A stretch of 64,000 bases of DNA from Apostichopus japonicus. Taxonomy: Eukaryota; Echinodermata; Holothuroidea; Aspidochirotida; Stichopodidae. The DNA lies in the NCBI RefSeq assembly GCF_037975245.1, contig NC_092564.1, forward strand, positions 238,601 to 302,600, given 5' to 3'. Position numbers and translations under genes: made by a program. The notes below the pieces were generated by a model. The model searched no databases, was not told where the DNA came from, and was given only the letters and a program-made list of their open reading frames with translations. Within the stretch, counting starts at the first letter, position 1; every line of letters begins with the position of its first letter. This document shows positions 21,973 through 32,456 of this stretch, piece after piece.

Positions 21973-23513
21973 GAAAATTGTTGCACATCATAGCTTGGGT
22001 TTTATGATATATGCTCTTTTAAAGTATATTAAAGTTGTGAACTCTTTGGGTAGAGTCTGCAAGCATATAACTTACTGTACTTTTAGTTTTTGGGAAAGTA
22101 TATAAAACTGACAGTCCATCTAGCCCCCCCCACCCCTCATCATATTGAGCAAACTGATTTTTTTCACATTCCTATACAAATAACTTTCCAAAACAACTGG
22201 AATAGAAAACATATTTAAATGCAAACCATCTGTTGTGTATTCATAATATGCAATGTTTCCTGAATGCACAACTTTCATGATTAAAGTAGCCTTTTGAAAA
22301 GGACAAAAAACATTATCTATCTGATCCTAAGTTGTCTGCTGAAATCAAGAGTACCAGTCCTCCCACAATCTGTGTGTTACCTGTAAATCACATGACATGA
22401 TTCCAAAAGTTTGCCTACAGGGCCTCTTAGAGGTGAGAAGAACTAAATCACTGAAGCACTTCACAAAATCACTCTCCAATAATGCTCAAGGGAATTTTAA
22501 ATGAAGAAATTCAAGACACAGGCCAGAACCAGGAAGTGTGAACAGCTGGCCTAGGGACAAGAAAAGTCCAGGTGAGATGCAGAAAATCTTATTTAATAAA
22601 GTGAAAGAAAGAAGGCGCAAGTTATTTGCCTAAAATACGATAATAAGGCTAGAAGAGCGGGAAGCAAGCCAGGGAAGGTGATTGACATCACCAAACTTTT
22701 AGTTGGACAGAAAAATCACACCATAAGAGAGAACTGTCTGCAAAGGTAAGTCTGTAATTTATATAAACTTAAGATTAATATTAGCGCACTCGCTCTCATT
22801 ATTAAAGGCACAAGGAACTTGTTTTTCTGTTGCTGTCTTTCCTTCTTTCTGAGGAAAACAAAGGTATAGTAAGGTGATTCCAGCACCAATGATGTATGTG
22901 GAAGGTTAATTTGATAAACAAATAAAGCATGTTATAGGGATGCACTGGATTTGGAATTTCAATACTGTGTATGCCAGATTCAGCCAAAATATCTGGCAAT
23001 ATTTATCAGATTTTGGAAATGAACATGATCCAAACAGTTTCTTTAGGGTTAATAGGAAACCTGAGGAACCCTTACCAGCAGTTACTGGTCTTTCAATGCA
23101 GCACAAGAGTAGTTTGGAAGCTAACCCTGGGTGAAGTTCATAGGCATGTACCTAAACCGACCTTAGACCTCCACTTACAAGGGCGAGGAGGTTCTACTAC
23201 ATTTGGGAAAGTCAAATCAGCATAAGTTTCACATTTTACTTAAGAAATATGTATGTTGTTTAATTTTCCTTCAGTTTTTTTCCTATCATAGCATCCGTGC
23301 TATTCCAAGTTAGTATTCTGTTTATTATGTGGTTATAGACTTACAACCCTGTTAACATAAGGGTCACAATTACTCTTCCTCTTTAATGGATAATCACATG
23401 TTGGAAATTTCCAGAGAGGAGAGAAACTGTTTTGTTTCAAACACTACTTGTCTAAGCATTCTCACAGCTGCGAACTATCACATTTTTAAGGCAATGTTGA
23501 TCTCCTAATCAAT
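21973..23513. other. stretch without a supported gene
   Basis: A strong plus-strand donor-like site CAAAG|GTAAGTCT at about 22745 has no coding frame attached that I can recognise. Frames near 22802-23225 on both strands show no domain. Confidence 0.4.
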
Positions 23514-23521
23514 CTATCCTG

Positions 23522-24195
23522 TAGTGATGGGTACGGTCCATAAATATATTCCCTTGTACCCATTTGCTGAGTTTGGTGATGCCCTGGGTACCAGTTCACT
23601 AGGCACTGATTGATTTACAATATATCTTGCAAACCAAAAGATTTTTAAGATGAAATAATGGCACTGCAATGTCTTATTTGCGCTATGCCTATCAAGTTAT
23701 TGTTAAATGGTGTGCATGTTGTGTTATTATGGACTAATCACATATTGCTTGATTCTTTTAAGTATGAAAGGGGTAGTTCAACATTTGTGGGACCATTCCA
23801 CAAAATTTACATGAAACTAAATTGGCATTGGGGGATGGTGGTCTACTTGTGCACCCCTGATTTGCCAAGGTTACGAAGGTCAAGTTTTTGTTGCATTCAA
23901 GGCATGCAATTCAGAGAGATTGCTTAGACTATATTATAGCACAGTGTGTACATGTCACGGAACAGAACACAGTTGTTCAAAACTTTCTCTGCAGGAAAAG
24001 TAACAACTTTTCACCAAATTTTACACTTAAACACATTGAGAGTGAAAGGTATACCATTTGATGAAATTATTGAAGAATACATGTCCCATGATATTTGCCT
24101 TCCCTTTCAGTACTTCAAATAAAGATGTAGCTGCAAACAGTTTGGGTAATCTTATCGGTCAGTGCCCTGGTTCCTGGGTGCCCTTCCCATCACTA
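23522..24195. mobile_element. hAT-like MITE (674 bp)
   Basis: The left end TAGTGATGGGTACGG and right end CCCTTCCCATCACTA are inverted copies over about the first 11 bp. Flanks CTATCCTG (23514-23521) and CAATCCTG (24196-24203) agree at 7 of 8 positions, as expected for a hAT target duplication. The internal frame 23658-23927 has no transposase similarity. Confidence 0.8.
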
Positions 24196-24203
24196 CAATC
24201 CTG

Positions 24204-25460
24204 CATGTAGTTGCCTGAATAGGTAACATACACTCACATACAGTGTAACAATATGATCATCCCTACCAGCTGGAGAGGTCAAACATAGCCCAGTTTGTGC
24301 AAGCATACAACTAGACTTGCCAGGAGCATTGTCACCCATTGGGATACTTCACACAACACACAAGGCAAATATTTGCTATAATTTGACATAACTTTCAACC
24401 TTAAGGATCACTTGATGTAAGAGGCTATATTTGCCAACTCCTGGCAAAGTAAATCTTCACATGGGAAGTTTTTTTCTGCTTGCTAAACAACTGATGAGTC
24501 AATGTTGACTGAGAAGTTGTCATCCTTACTTTTAAGCACCCAATGGCTACCATGTAATATTCCTCTGAACATCCTGGTACCTGTACACTCCATACTAGAG
24601 TATTACCAATAATCAGTTAGAGAATCATTGGAATCCACCCAATAGTTAGAAAATCGGTAAAGAATTGACATATTGCTCAAGTTTCTAACCTCAACCAATT
24701 CTTTCAATAATTTTATGTAAGGATATTGCCACGCAAGAAGCAAAAAATTGTGTTTTAGCACCTTGACATCTAATCAAAGTATTTTTAATTCCTGGACACA
24801 TCCCGCACTACTAGCAATGCAATTACAATACAATGCTGTTTGAAGCAGAAGGCACATTGGGATATATCATACTGAGGTATTTCTACATAAATACAGACTC
24901 CACACACAACCTGGCAGATGATAGCTGTCATTCCATACATGACTTTCAATTTTCAGATTCTTACTTGATGCACAGGTTGTTAGGCTAGGCCTACTGTAGA
25001 CAACATAAGCTTTGTCAAAGAGTATTAAACCTGTAAAAGATTGGCTTGATCATTAAAAACAGATGTTTTAGTGCAGGTTAACAATGGAAATTACTTGTGA
25101 ACACGAAAAACAAGCCAGGCCTACTACTTTTGGAAGGATGAAAGCCTCGGCCTACATAACAATATATATCACAAAAGAAATTGGTGCATGGGTGACTACA
25201 TGCTAGTAACTATTAGTTTAAGTTTTTATGGAACTAATATGCAGAAAAGGTGTAACTTTCCATATACATCAGTGAAGAAAACTGAATGGAATAGTTTGGT
25301 AATTTTGCTTCAATATCTAATCAATGCAATGGCAGAAATAATTAATCAACTCTAAAACCACAAAATTTAATCTTCATATCTGCTTAAATTTGGTAGTACT
25401 GGATTTGTTGTGAAATACCAGTGCGTGATCTTTATATTTCTCAGCTTTATAATTGGATTT
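24204..25460. other. CFAP410 intron, no features seen
   Basis: AT-rich, with no repeats or frames worth calling. Confidence 0.5.
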
Positions 25461-25466
25461 ACTTAC

Positions 25467-25737
25467 TTATATTATCCAATTTCTGAAGATTTGGTAACAT
25501 CTTGAGAACTGTATATCTGTATTTCTCTCCTGCGGCACAAGGATTGTCTGCCAGCCATAACACTTTTAACTTTGGCAGCTTTCTCAAGTACCATACTTGT
25601 CCTAAGTCTGCTATGCAGTTCTTTCGAATGTAGAGTTCTGTTAAATTTGGACAATGGCTGAAATGTTCTAGGTGTGTGATGTTATTAACACTGACTCCAA
25701 TCACCTCTATTTTGGGCATCTGTCCAAAAATTGAAAC
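25467..25737 (-). CDS. CFAP410: CFAP410 leucine-rich-repeat exon
   Basis: CFAP410 (C21orf2) is a ciliary and basal-body protein that works with NEK1 in ciliogenesis and DNA-damage responses; human variants cause retinal and skeletal ciliopathies. Seen: a 271-nt exon with a CCTCCTCCAG acceptor and GTAAGT donor, translating without stops as consecutive LRRs: VSIFGQMPKIEVIGVSVNNI, then L-x-x-F-x-x-C-P-N-L-x-E-L-Y-I-R-K-N, then L-x-x-L-P-K-L-K-V-L-W-L-A-D-N-P-C, then a capping Y-R-x-x-V-L-x-x-L-P-N-L-Q-K-L-D-N. Against the human protein as I remember it, register, spacing and the WLA-NPC and LQKLDN signatures agree throughout with no gaps beyond one or two residues. It starts in phase 0 from the 27136-27154 microexon and leaves one A for the exon at 4505. 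Highly confident. Confidence 0.93.
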
Positions 25738-25833
25738 CTGGAGGAGGAAAAAGAAAAAATGAATTTTGTAACTTACTTGATGACAACCATGAAAACATTT
25801 TGTCAGCTTTGGAAAGGTCAGCCTGGGCACAGG

Positions 25834-26174
25834 GCAAAACTGTCACCAATTGGTCAGTGCCAATGTCACAACCAGAAAACCAATGGGCTTAGTGATTCCT
25901 TGCAAAACTGTCACCAATTGGTCAGTGCCAATGTCACAACCAGAAAACCAATGGGCTTAGTGATTCCTTGCAAAACTGTCACCAATTGGTCAGTGCCAAT
26001 GTTACAACCAGAAAACCAATGGGCTTAGTGATTCCTTGCAAAACTGTCACCGATTGGTCAGTGCCATTGTCACAACCAGAAAACCAATGGGCTTAGTGAT
26101 TCCTTGCAAAACTGTCACCAATTGGTCAGTGTCAATGTCACAACCAGAAAACCAAAGGGCTTAGTGATTCCTTG
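25834..26174 (+). repeat. 68-bp tandem repeat, five units
   Basis: GCAAAACTGTCACC begins at 25834, 25902, 25970, 26038 and 26106, exactly 68 bp apart, with one or two substitutions per unit. Each unit contains CCAATTGG. The array lies in the CFAP410 intron about 100 bp from the LRR exon, and its ending 'TTAGTGATTCCTTGCCAAA' runs into DR1-family sequence. Confidence 0.97.
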
Positions 26175-27130
26175 CCAAATTTTATAAATAAACCTACTTA
26201 AGTAAACTGCAAACAAGGTTCTTATACTGTACTTATCATAATAAGGTAGGATCCACACCTCCAAGTGCTTCAAAGTTTCACTATAGAGGGATCTGCATAC
26301 CGAGAACAAACTTCATCCAAGCTTTTTCACCTTGTGAGATATCCTGTTCACAACATATTTAGACTTTGAAGTACTGTATGACATTAGATGGCCTTAGAAC
26401 TACCTTCAATAGGGCTCTTGTACTCACCAAGAGGAATTTCATAGCAAGTATTAACTTCATCCAAGCTTCATTTTGTAAGCATTTACAAAGTTTTCATACT
26501 TTTTTAAGAAAAGTTTCAGACCATAGATGTTGACATCAAATGGTCTTTTGACTTCCATCAAGTTTCTATAGGGTTCTTAAACTCATCCAGAGGGACTATA
26601 TCCTAAGTATAAACTTCATCCAAGCTTCATTGTGTATGTATTTACAAAGTTTTCATACTTTTTTAAGAAAAGTTTTCAGACCATAGATGTTGACATCAAA
26701 TAATGGTTATTGCAAGACTGTGATTGACATTTAGATGTAACCTTACATGAGATACAATGTAAACCTTAGATGCTTCATGCACCAAAATAAGACCAAAATA
26801 CCTCATAATTTGACTCTGAAATCACTTTAGGCTACAAAAAAAACAAACTTTCGTAAACAAGTCCATATTGTAGCCCGAGAAAAAATTCAAAACAATTGGC
26901 CAAGAGATTCGCAGCTGAAGCAAACTGGAAAGCTGCTTAGCCTAGTGATTCCTTGCCATATTTTGCATAACAAGAAAGTGTTTCACCCCTCAGTCGGCCT
27001 AAAATGCAAAACATGTCTATCAACATTTCCAAATATTGTCTTCTCTTTGCCTTAACAAGACAAGAGAGGAACATATAACTTCTACTGCTGATACATTTCT
27101 AGAAAATACAAAAAAACAGTAAAATTTATA
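26175..27130 (+). repeat. degenerate DR1-family modules
   Basis: Phrases such as 'CTCACCAAGAGGAATTTC', 'AACTTCATCCAAGCTTCAT' and 'TTTACAAAGTTTTCA' recur at about 150-bp spacing (near 26330, 26440-26520 and 26580-26690), including a near-exact repeat of about 55 bp around 26480 and 26640. No perfect DR1 is present. The phrase TTAGTGATTCCTTGCC returns at about 26940. The rest is featureless intron. Confidence 0.55.
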
Positions 27131-27135
27131 CTTAC

Positions 27136-27154
27136 ATCTGTTAATCCAATGCCC
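27136..27154 (-). CDS. CFAP410: CFAP410 19-nt microexon
   Basis: The exon lies between the acceptor TTCTTCTACAG and the donor GTAAGTAT. It is read as the last base of a codon followed by G-I-G-L-T-D, and joins in phase to V-S-I-F-G-Q-M-P. The human protein has W-G-S-R-L-T-D-I-S-I-C-Q-E-M-P here, so both the Gly and the L-T-D are in register and the split codon is probably Trp. Two good splice sites, exact phase and homology on a 19-nt exon make chance unlikely. The exon with the N-terminal K-A-x-x-L segment should lie at higher coordinates, but I did not find it. Confidence 0.85.
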
Positions 27155-27244
27155 CTGTAGAAGAAAAAGAGAAAAATGATAAGCAAACTATAGATCCTTA
27201 AGAGTAATTTTCATACACAGCTAGCTTCTGCTCTCATTTGCTGG

Positions 27245-27515
27245 AACTCAAAGTAAGACACTGCTGCTCGGAGCCTCGGACAGTACAGTTACTGGCATGC
27301 CAAACCCCCAATTACTCAACCCCAGTAAGACACTGCTACTTGGACAGTACAGTTACTGGCCTGCCAACCACCCAATGACTTAACTCAAAGTAAGACACAG
27401 CTGCTCGGACAGTACAGTTACTGGCCTGCTCAGACAGTACAGTTACTGGCCTGCCAACCCCCCAATTACTCAACCTCAGTAAGACACTGCTACTTGGACA
27501 GTACAGTATACTTTT
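27245..27515 (+). repeat. irregular tandem repeat (GTAAGACACTGCT units)
   Basis: Four diverged copies of 'CAGTAAGACACTGCTACTTGGACAGTACAG'-type sequence and 'TTACTGGCCTGCCAACC' recur about 60-85 bp apart, with one internal 27-bp duplication near 27415-27445. Confidence 0.85.
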
Positions 27516-27534
27516 AGTACCAATAAATAACTGA

Positions 27535-27740
27535 AAACCTATATATTTCACTACATAATTGTGTAACAACAAATAATTCCTGAAGCCCTTTTCTATGTTT
27601 CACTACATACATGTTGAATACCAAGTAATAAATGAAACCCCTCTATGTGTTTCACTACATACATGTTGAGTACCAAGTAATAACTAAAAAGCTTCTATAT
27701 GTTTCACTACATAAAATATGGTTCATTACATAAATGTGTA
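27535..27740 (+). repeat. irregular tandem repeat (TTTCACTACATA units)
   Basis: TTTCACTACATA recurs at about 27546, 27598, 27651 and 27703 with TGTTGAATACCAAGTAATAA-type spacers, giving a period of about 52-53 bp. Confidence 0.8.
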
Positions 27741-28293
27741 GCACCGTTACTAGTTCATCTTCATGTTGATCACTACCTAAATTCATAGCCACTAAATATT
27801 GAAACCCTTCTATACTTTCTCTCCAAGAACTTTTCACAAGATGTTATCGATAAGCTACATAAAATTTGAAAGTACTTTGACTGTTTCTTTGTTATAATGT
27901 GAAATCAAGCAAGTGGTCAATCTATTGAACAGCATTGCTTACAGACTTAGTATCCAATCAAGTCACAATTTACCAACAATACCGATGTCAAGATCTGAAT
28001 TTAAGTTGATGGGACAAACACCTGGGTGATCATCGTTATGAACATATCCACCAGTTATTTTAGAAACCCTTGCCGAATTCATCAGATAAAATGATTTGTC
28101 ATGTCAGGGGCTGCCATTCTCGGGAGGGGAGAGGGGCGGTCAATGTGAATTGATACTTCCAAGTTGAATGTAAACAGGATTGACACAATAAGACCAATGC
28201 CAGTAAAGGGTCATGCCCAGAACAAACCCATCTCTGTGAATAGCATCAAAACATCTAGCATAATGTGGTTGAATAAAACTAAAAACAGAGATA

Positions 28294-28850
28294 ACCTTGT
28301 GAAGATTGACAGCCAACCTATGCTTCAAGTTCCCAGAGACAACCTTACGAAGATTGACAGCCAACCTATGCTTCAAGTTCCCAGAGACAACCTTATGAAG
28401 ATTGGCAGCCAACCTATGCTTCTAGTTCCCAGAGACAACCTTATGAAGATTGACAGTCAACCTATAGTTCCCAGAGACAACCTTATGAAGATTGGCAGCC
28501 AACCCATGCTTCCAGTTCCCAGAGACAACCTTATGAAGATTGACAGCCAACCTATGCTTCTAGTTCCCAGAGACAACCTTATGAAGATTGGCAGCCAACC
28601 TATGCTTCCAGTTCCCAGAGACAACCTTATGAAGATTGGCAGCCAATCTATGCTTCCAGTTCCCAGAGACAACCTTATGAAGATTGAGAGTCAACCTATG
28701 CTTCAAGTTCCCAGAGACAACCTTATGAAGATTGGCAGCCAACCTATGCTTCAAGTTCCCAGAGACAACCTTATGAAGATTGGCAGCCAACCTATGCTTC
28801 CAGTTCCCAGAGACAACCTTATGAAGATTGACTATGCTTCTAGTTCCCAA
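28294..28850 (+). repeat. 48-bp minisatellite, about 11-12 units, open on both strands
   Basis: CCCAGAGACAACCTTATGAA recurs every 48 bp from about 28330 to 28805; one unit near 28460 is shorter by a multiple of three. Because 48 is divisible by 3, the plus frame 28164-28862 stays open for 232 residues of 16-residue repeats (core VPRDNLMKIGSQPML). A minus frame of N-L-H-K-V-V-S-G-N-x-K-H-R-L-A repeats is open too. No family is recognised. Dual openness suggests that repeat length, not selection, keeps the frame open. Confidence 0.95.
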
Positions 28851-28864
28851 CCATTGTATTAATG

Positions 28865-29820
28865 AGTATAAAACCAAAGGAATATTATCCAGAACACCAT
28901 TCCATCGAAGTCTTCTTTGCAAACTTTTCATTTTCCCAAACCCAGAATAAGGGACAAAATCCAATTCCTTCCTGATGCTAAAATGTGGAGAACTGAAGAT
29001 GAAAAGATGCAGAAACAGAAAATTAACTTAGGCTCTAGATGATGACCCCTGTAATTGATTTTGCCCCACAGCAGATACAGAGTGTGTATGTGGTGGCATA
29101 TTTTGCCAGCAAGTATTTCACTGACGTCCTTTTTTCTCCCCTTTACCTTTCTTCCTTCAGAGAATCTTCATTCGTAGGTTAATTGCCCACAGGCTTCCTG
29201 TGTGGCAGAGACTCTTGAGGGACGTAAGAGGTTTCACATGCTGTGGGGATAAACTCTCATATCTGTATACACTGGAAAGATGTTAAAAACTTACAACTAG
29301 AATACCAAATCTGAGGATGATTAATTAAAACACATGAGGAATATGCAGCCTAGGAACATACCATTGGCTACAAAGCCTCAGTCTGCTCCTGATGGTACAT
29401 AGTACTCGGTTTTAACATAACATGTTCATTAACCCTTGAGGAAATCTTGTGTGCATCCAACTTGTACATACTCCACCGTCTCATGAATTATTCATCCATT
29501 CCAAATGACTATATGAAAACTTTACAGTGAAGAGAAAACTACATAAACACAGAGATGTTACCTTCACTAAAGGAAACTGGAATACTTTGCAATATCCTTT
29601 TTTATCTCATCTCCCTACATGTAATTATACACGGATATGAGATATAGTACTTCACCCAATGTGAGGATGTGTGTGAGTTAATGTGTCTGTGTGTGTGAGA
29701 GTGAGCAAAAAAGTGTAATGACCTCATCCTAGATCCTTAGATCGTAAGTCCGATCAAGATCAACCATGTAAACTCATGCCTGCAAGATTGATGACATCAT
29801 AGGTCAAAGGTCAAGAAAAC
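28865..29820. other. stretch without a supported gene
   Basis: No frames or repeats of note, apart from a TG-rich tract near 29665-29705. Confidence 0.45.
29801..29813. repeat. perfect DR1 motif, minus-sense
   Basis: AGGTCAAAGGTCA occurs here outside any obvious multi-module block and abuts, within 10 bp, the AAAGAGGCCATGACATG start of the THAP-like remnant. Confidence 0.8.
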
Positions 29821-29822
29821 CT

Positions 29823-30500
29823 TAAAGAGGCCATGACATGAAAAATCCAACTACTCGAGTAACTTCCTCTGAATCTATGAGAAAATCTATGTTCAAAACT
29901 ATTCTCAGCACCTTCTAAACCTCAAGGACTAATTAGAAATTAACGTTTTAATATTTGCATCCGAAAACAGAACTCTGAAAAATGTGATTTCAAAACAAGA
30001 CAATGATGACGTCATATTAGGAACACAAGTGCCAAGCCCAGGATGCGTACCGAATGCGCGACGATCATACCGTCACACATACACGCACATTTACACTGAG
30101 AGAACAACCGCTGTATGACGGTACATTGTTAGAAATGTCAAGTTTTTTTTACAACTTTTTGTAAAATATCCAAGAGAAATGCTGGTCTGCTGTGTTGTTG
30201 GGGACTGCAGTAATGTATGTTTGTTATACGGTCGCAGCATTATGGAAGAGGGTAATTGTGCTTACTTGATCCTGATGAATGCTTACAACCATTTCCGTAA
30301 ACAGCATATTGGAAAAGAGCCCACCTAAGGCTTCAAAAAGCCCTCGTAAATACATTAAGGAGGGCGTTTTTAACTTTTCATTTTCCAAAATAGCCCCCAA
30401 AGCCAAATTTCTTAATTCCTACCCTGCTAGTGTAGTATCACTGCCTATACTTTGTAAATGTTATACACAATATATAGGGCAGAAATGCTCAGTGCCCTAG
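29823..30500 (+). pseudogene. possible remnant of a THAP-carrying element
   Basis: The order of parts parallels the element at 59927-61767: a TTAAAGA start, about 180 bp of spacer, a TGACGTCAT palindrome (30006-30014), then an ATG at 30179 opening M-L-V-C-C-V-V-G-D-C-S-N. That compares with M-P-Q-F-C-V-V-G-G-C-S-Y in the intact-looking copy and with the C-x2-4-C start of THAP zinc fingers. After about 30 residues the similarity stops. No matching right end was found, so this may be a diverged relative or coincidence. Confidence 0.4.
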
Positions 30501-32317
30501 CTTCGCTGTTTTTCAGGGGCGACCCAGCCCGCCCCTCCTTTCGACCACCCTGCCTTTTCCACCAATTTTACCCCCAGTCCCCCCTCTTTCACCCGCCCCT
30601 GTAATTCCCTACTCGCCAACTCTGTAGTTGCTCAGTGCTTTGACCTTGAAGCGATTCCAACAACCAACTCTTCAAAAATCCCAGTACCTACAGTGTGCAT
30701 ATCTCTCGCTTAATTCCAGTTCACTGTACTACTACTGCATGTACATGCCTGTTCGAGCTTCATTTTCAACTACACATACGCAAATCCTTAAATTCTGATC
30801 CAACATTTAACCTGGGCTTTTTGCAAGCAATCATCTATACGAAAATTACAGGTCTATGTGAATAGCTTTTTACGCAATGTAGATTTAAAAATAATCAGTT
30901 CAATGTTCTAAAGTACAGTAGTTTACACACGAATGTTGCGCCAAAATAACATTTACTGAAGCACGTGGTTAATTGGACCGCCAAAAATAATTGCAACAGA
31001 AACCACTGATGGTAAGAATGCACATTTTACATTAGCAACTCTTAATGCTGAGAGAAGAAACATACTGTGAGCTGAAATATGCTGTTCAGGATCAGAGATG
31101 TTAGCTTCCCACAAAATTCATAGATTGTCTCCACTCATTAACATTTTCTTATCAAAACAATGATTCAAATATTACGTGATAGCCTCAGAAACAATGCAAG
31201 TGCATCTTCGTTGTCAAAAGGTATACGTACTGTATGTGACAAGGCCTAACATTATGATATTGGAATGCACACACATGATAGCCTATACCGGCTACACAGG
31301 GGAAAGTAACGTTCAAGTAATTGTTGTTAAACAATATACTACTGTTCATTGAGCACAACAGATGCAATAATTTTCACAGACAATGGATGGGGACTATTAA
31401 CCAATCAAATCACGGGAATTTTGGAAAAGCATCATTGTCTATTTTTAGCATGACAATCTCCGTAATGGTGTGTTGTTAACCCTGTACCTTGCGGTTGATT
31501 GTTATGATATATTTATTTTCAAACAAATTCAATGATCTGTAGGAGTAGGAGAACTTTTGGTTCTTGTCAGAAGAAGTTGTAGTTTTTTTGAAAAGAAATA
31601 ATGAGAGATGTTCATTCAAAAATGTGTTTTGTTATGTTTTCCGTTGACCTAGTTGTGAGTGTGTACTTGGGGTTTGTTTCTCAAAAAAAAAGTTTGCGTC
31701 CACCGGACGCAAGCAATTTGAAGAGTTTGCGTCCCTGGCCAAAACATCGCGTCCTGGACGCAGAATCCTGTGTTCTTAACAATGCTGAGCACTGAAGCAA
31801 GTATAACAATTAACTTTAACTATAGACAATGCCAAATCACTTCTAGGTAACCTTTGTACCCCTATTATAGATCATTCAGGGTGAATTTAGTTTAATCAAA
31901 CCAACTACAGCTTTGTAATTTGGAGTTGAAGTATAACTGTCTGAAAAATCAAAATGCCCAAAGAAAAGACAGGTTCAACTTAGCAATAGGAATAGATTTC
32001 GCTGAAAGGAACAGAATCCTGGACAATGAGCAAATTCTAAGACAAAGGTACCTTAGAGTGTAGTATGGTAGAAGCCAACACTACAGGAGTTTCAAAATAG
32101 TATTCAATCTCTGTAGTGCATACATCAAATGTCTTCTGTTAATTGCTAGGGTTAGGGTTAGCCCCTATCCCTAGCTACTAACAGAATGTGCTATTTGTTC
32201 ATGCATGTTATAATTGCAGTGACAAGTTGATTATGCAGAATATTATGCAAGGGTATAAGTAACACAGACTGTAACAGCACACTTGCCAGTGTGTGTACAA
32301 TGTATACCAGAAAATCT
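30501..32317. other. stretch without a supported gene
   Basis: Contains a C-rich tract (30515-30605), a GGTTAGGGTTAG phrase at about 32150, and a cluster of TTGCGTCC/GGACGCAA words at 31692-31763. Short frames only. Confidence 0.45.
31692..31763. repeat. TTGCGTCC inverted-repeat cluster
   Basis: TTGCGTCC-ACC-GGACGCAA is a perfect 8-bp-arm hairpin, followed within 45 bp by another TTGCGTCC and by GCGTCC-T-GGACGC. Five copies of one CpG-containing word in 72 bp of AT-rich DNA is notable. Confidence 0.6.
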
Positions 32318-32450
32318 ACTTAAGACCCATTTTTTCACTTGTTCTTTTGTAAATTAATTTACTTTCTTTGTAAAGCGCTTTGAGCAGTAACTTTTGTTTA
32401 CTGATTTGGCGCTATATAAGTCTCATTTATTATTATTATTATTATTAAAA
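32318..32450 (+). mobile_element. L2/CR1-like LINE 3' end with (TTA)n tail
   Basis: Seen: 'CTACTTAAGACCCATTTTTTC' (reads L-L-K-T-H-F-F, the usual end of the LINE protein), then GTAAAGCGCTTTGAGCA, TTTGGCGCTATATAAG and a TTATTATTATT tail. This GCGCTTTGAG...GGCGCTATATAA order is the conserved 3' end of L2-type LINEs and of the SINEs that borrow it. Confidence 0.85.
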
Positions 32451-32456
32451 TAAAAA

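Larger units (their letters stand above)
4506..25466 (-). other. CFAP410 intron of about 21 kb containing an antisense gene
   Basis: The donor GTAAGT is at 25461-25466 (minus strand) and the acceptor CAAG at 4506-4509. The intron holds a three-exon plus-strand gene, nested MITEs, a 113-bp satellite, two hAT-like elements, a LINE fragment and several DR1-type repeat blocks. Splicing across it is inferred from matching phases and from continuity with the human protein order; a transcript would prove it. Confidence 0.75.

Noticed and set aside
27940-27985. Possible CFAP410 exon 1 end (minus strand ...TATTGTTG|GTAAAT, reading C-W)
   Set aside because: An in-frame stop lies four codons upstream and no K-A-x-x-L segment precedes it.
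28560-28964. Minus-strand 134-aa ORF of N-L-H-K-V-V-S-G-N repeats as a gene
   Set aside because: It arises automatically from the 48-bp multiple-of-three array; no start context or family supports it.
32140-32180. Telomere-like GGTTAGGGTTAG as an interstitial telomere
   Set aside because: Only two units, next to an inverted CCCTATCCCTAG; chance or a small palindrome explains it.
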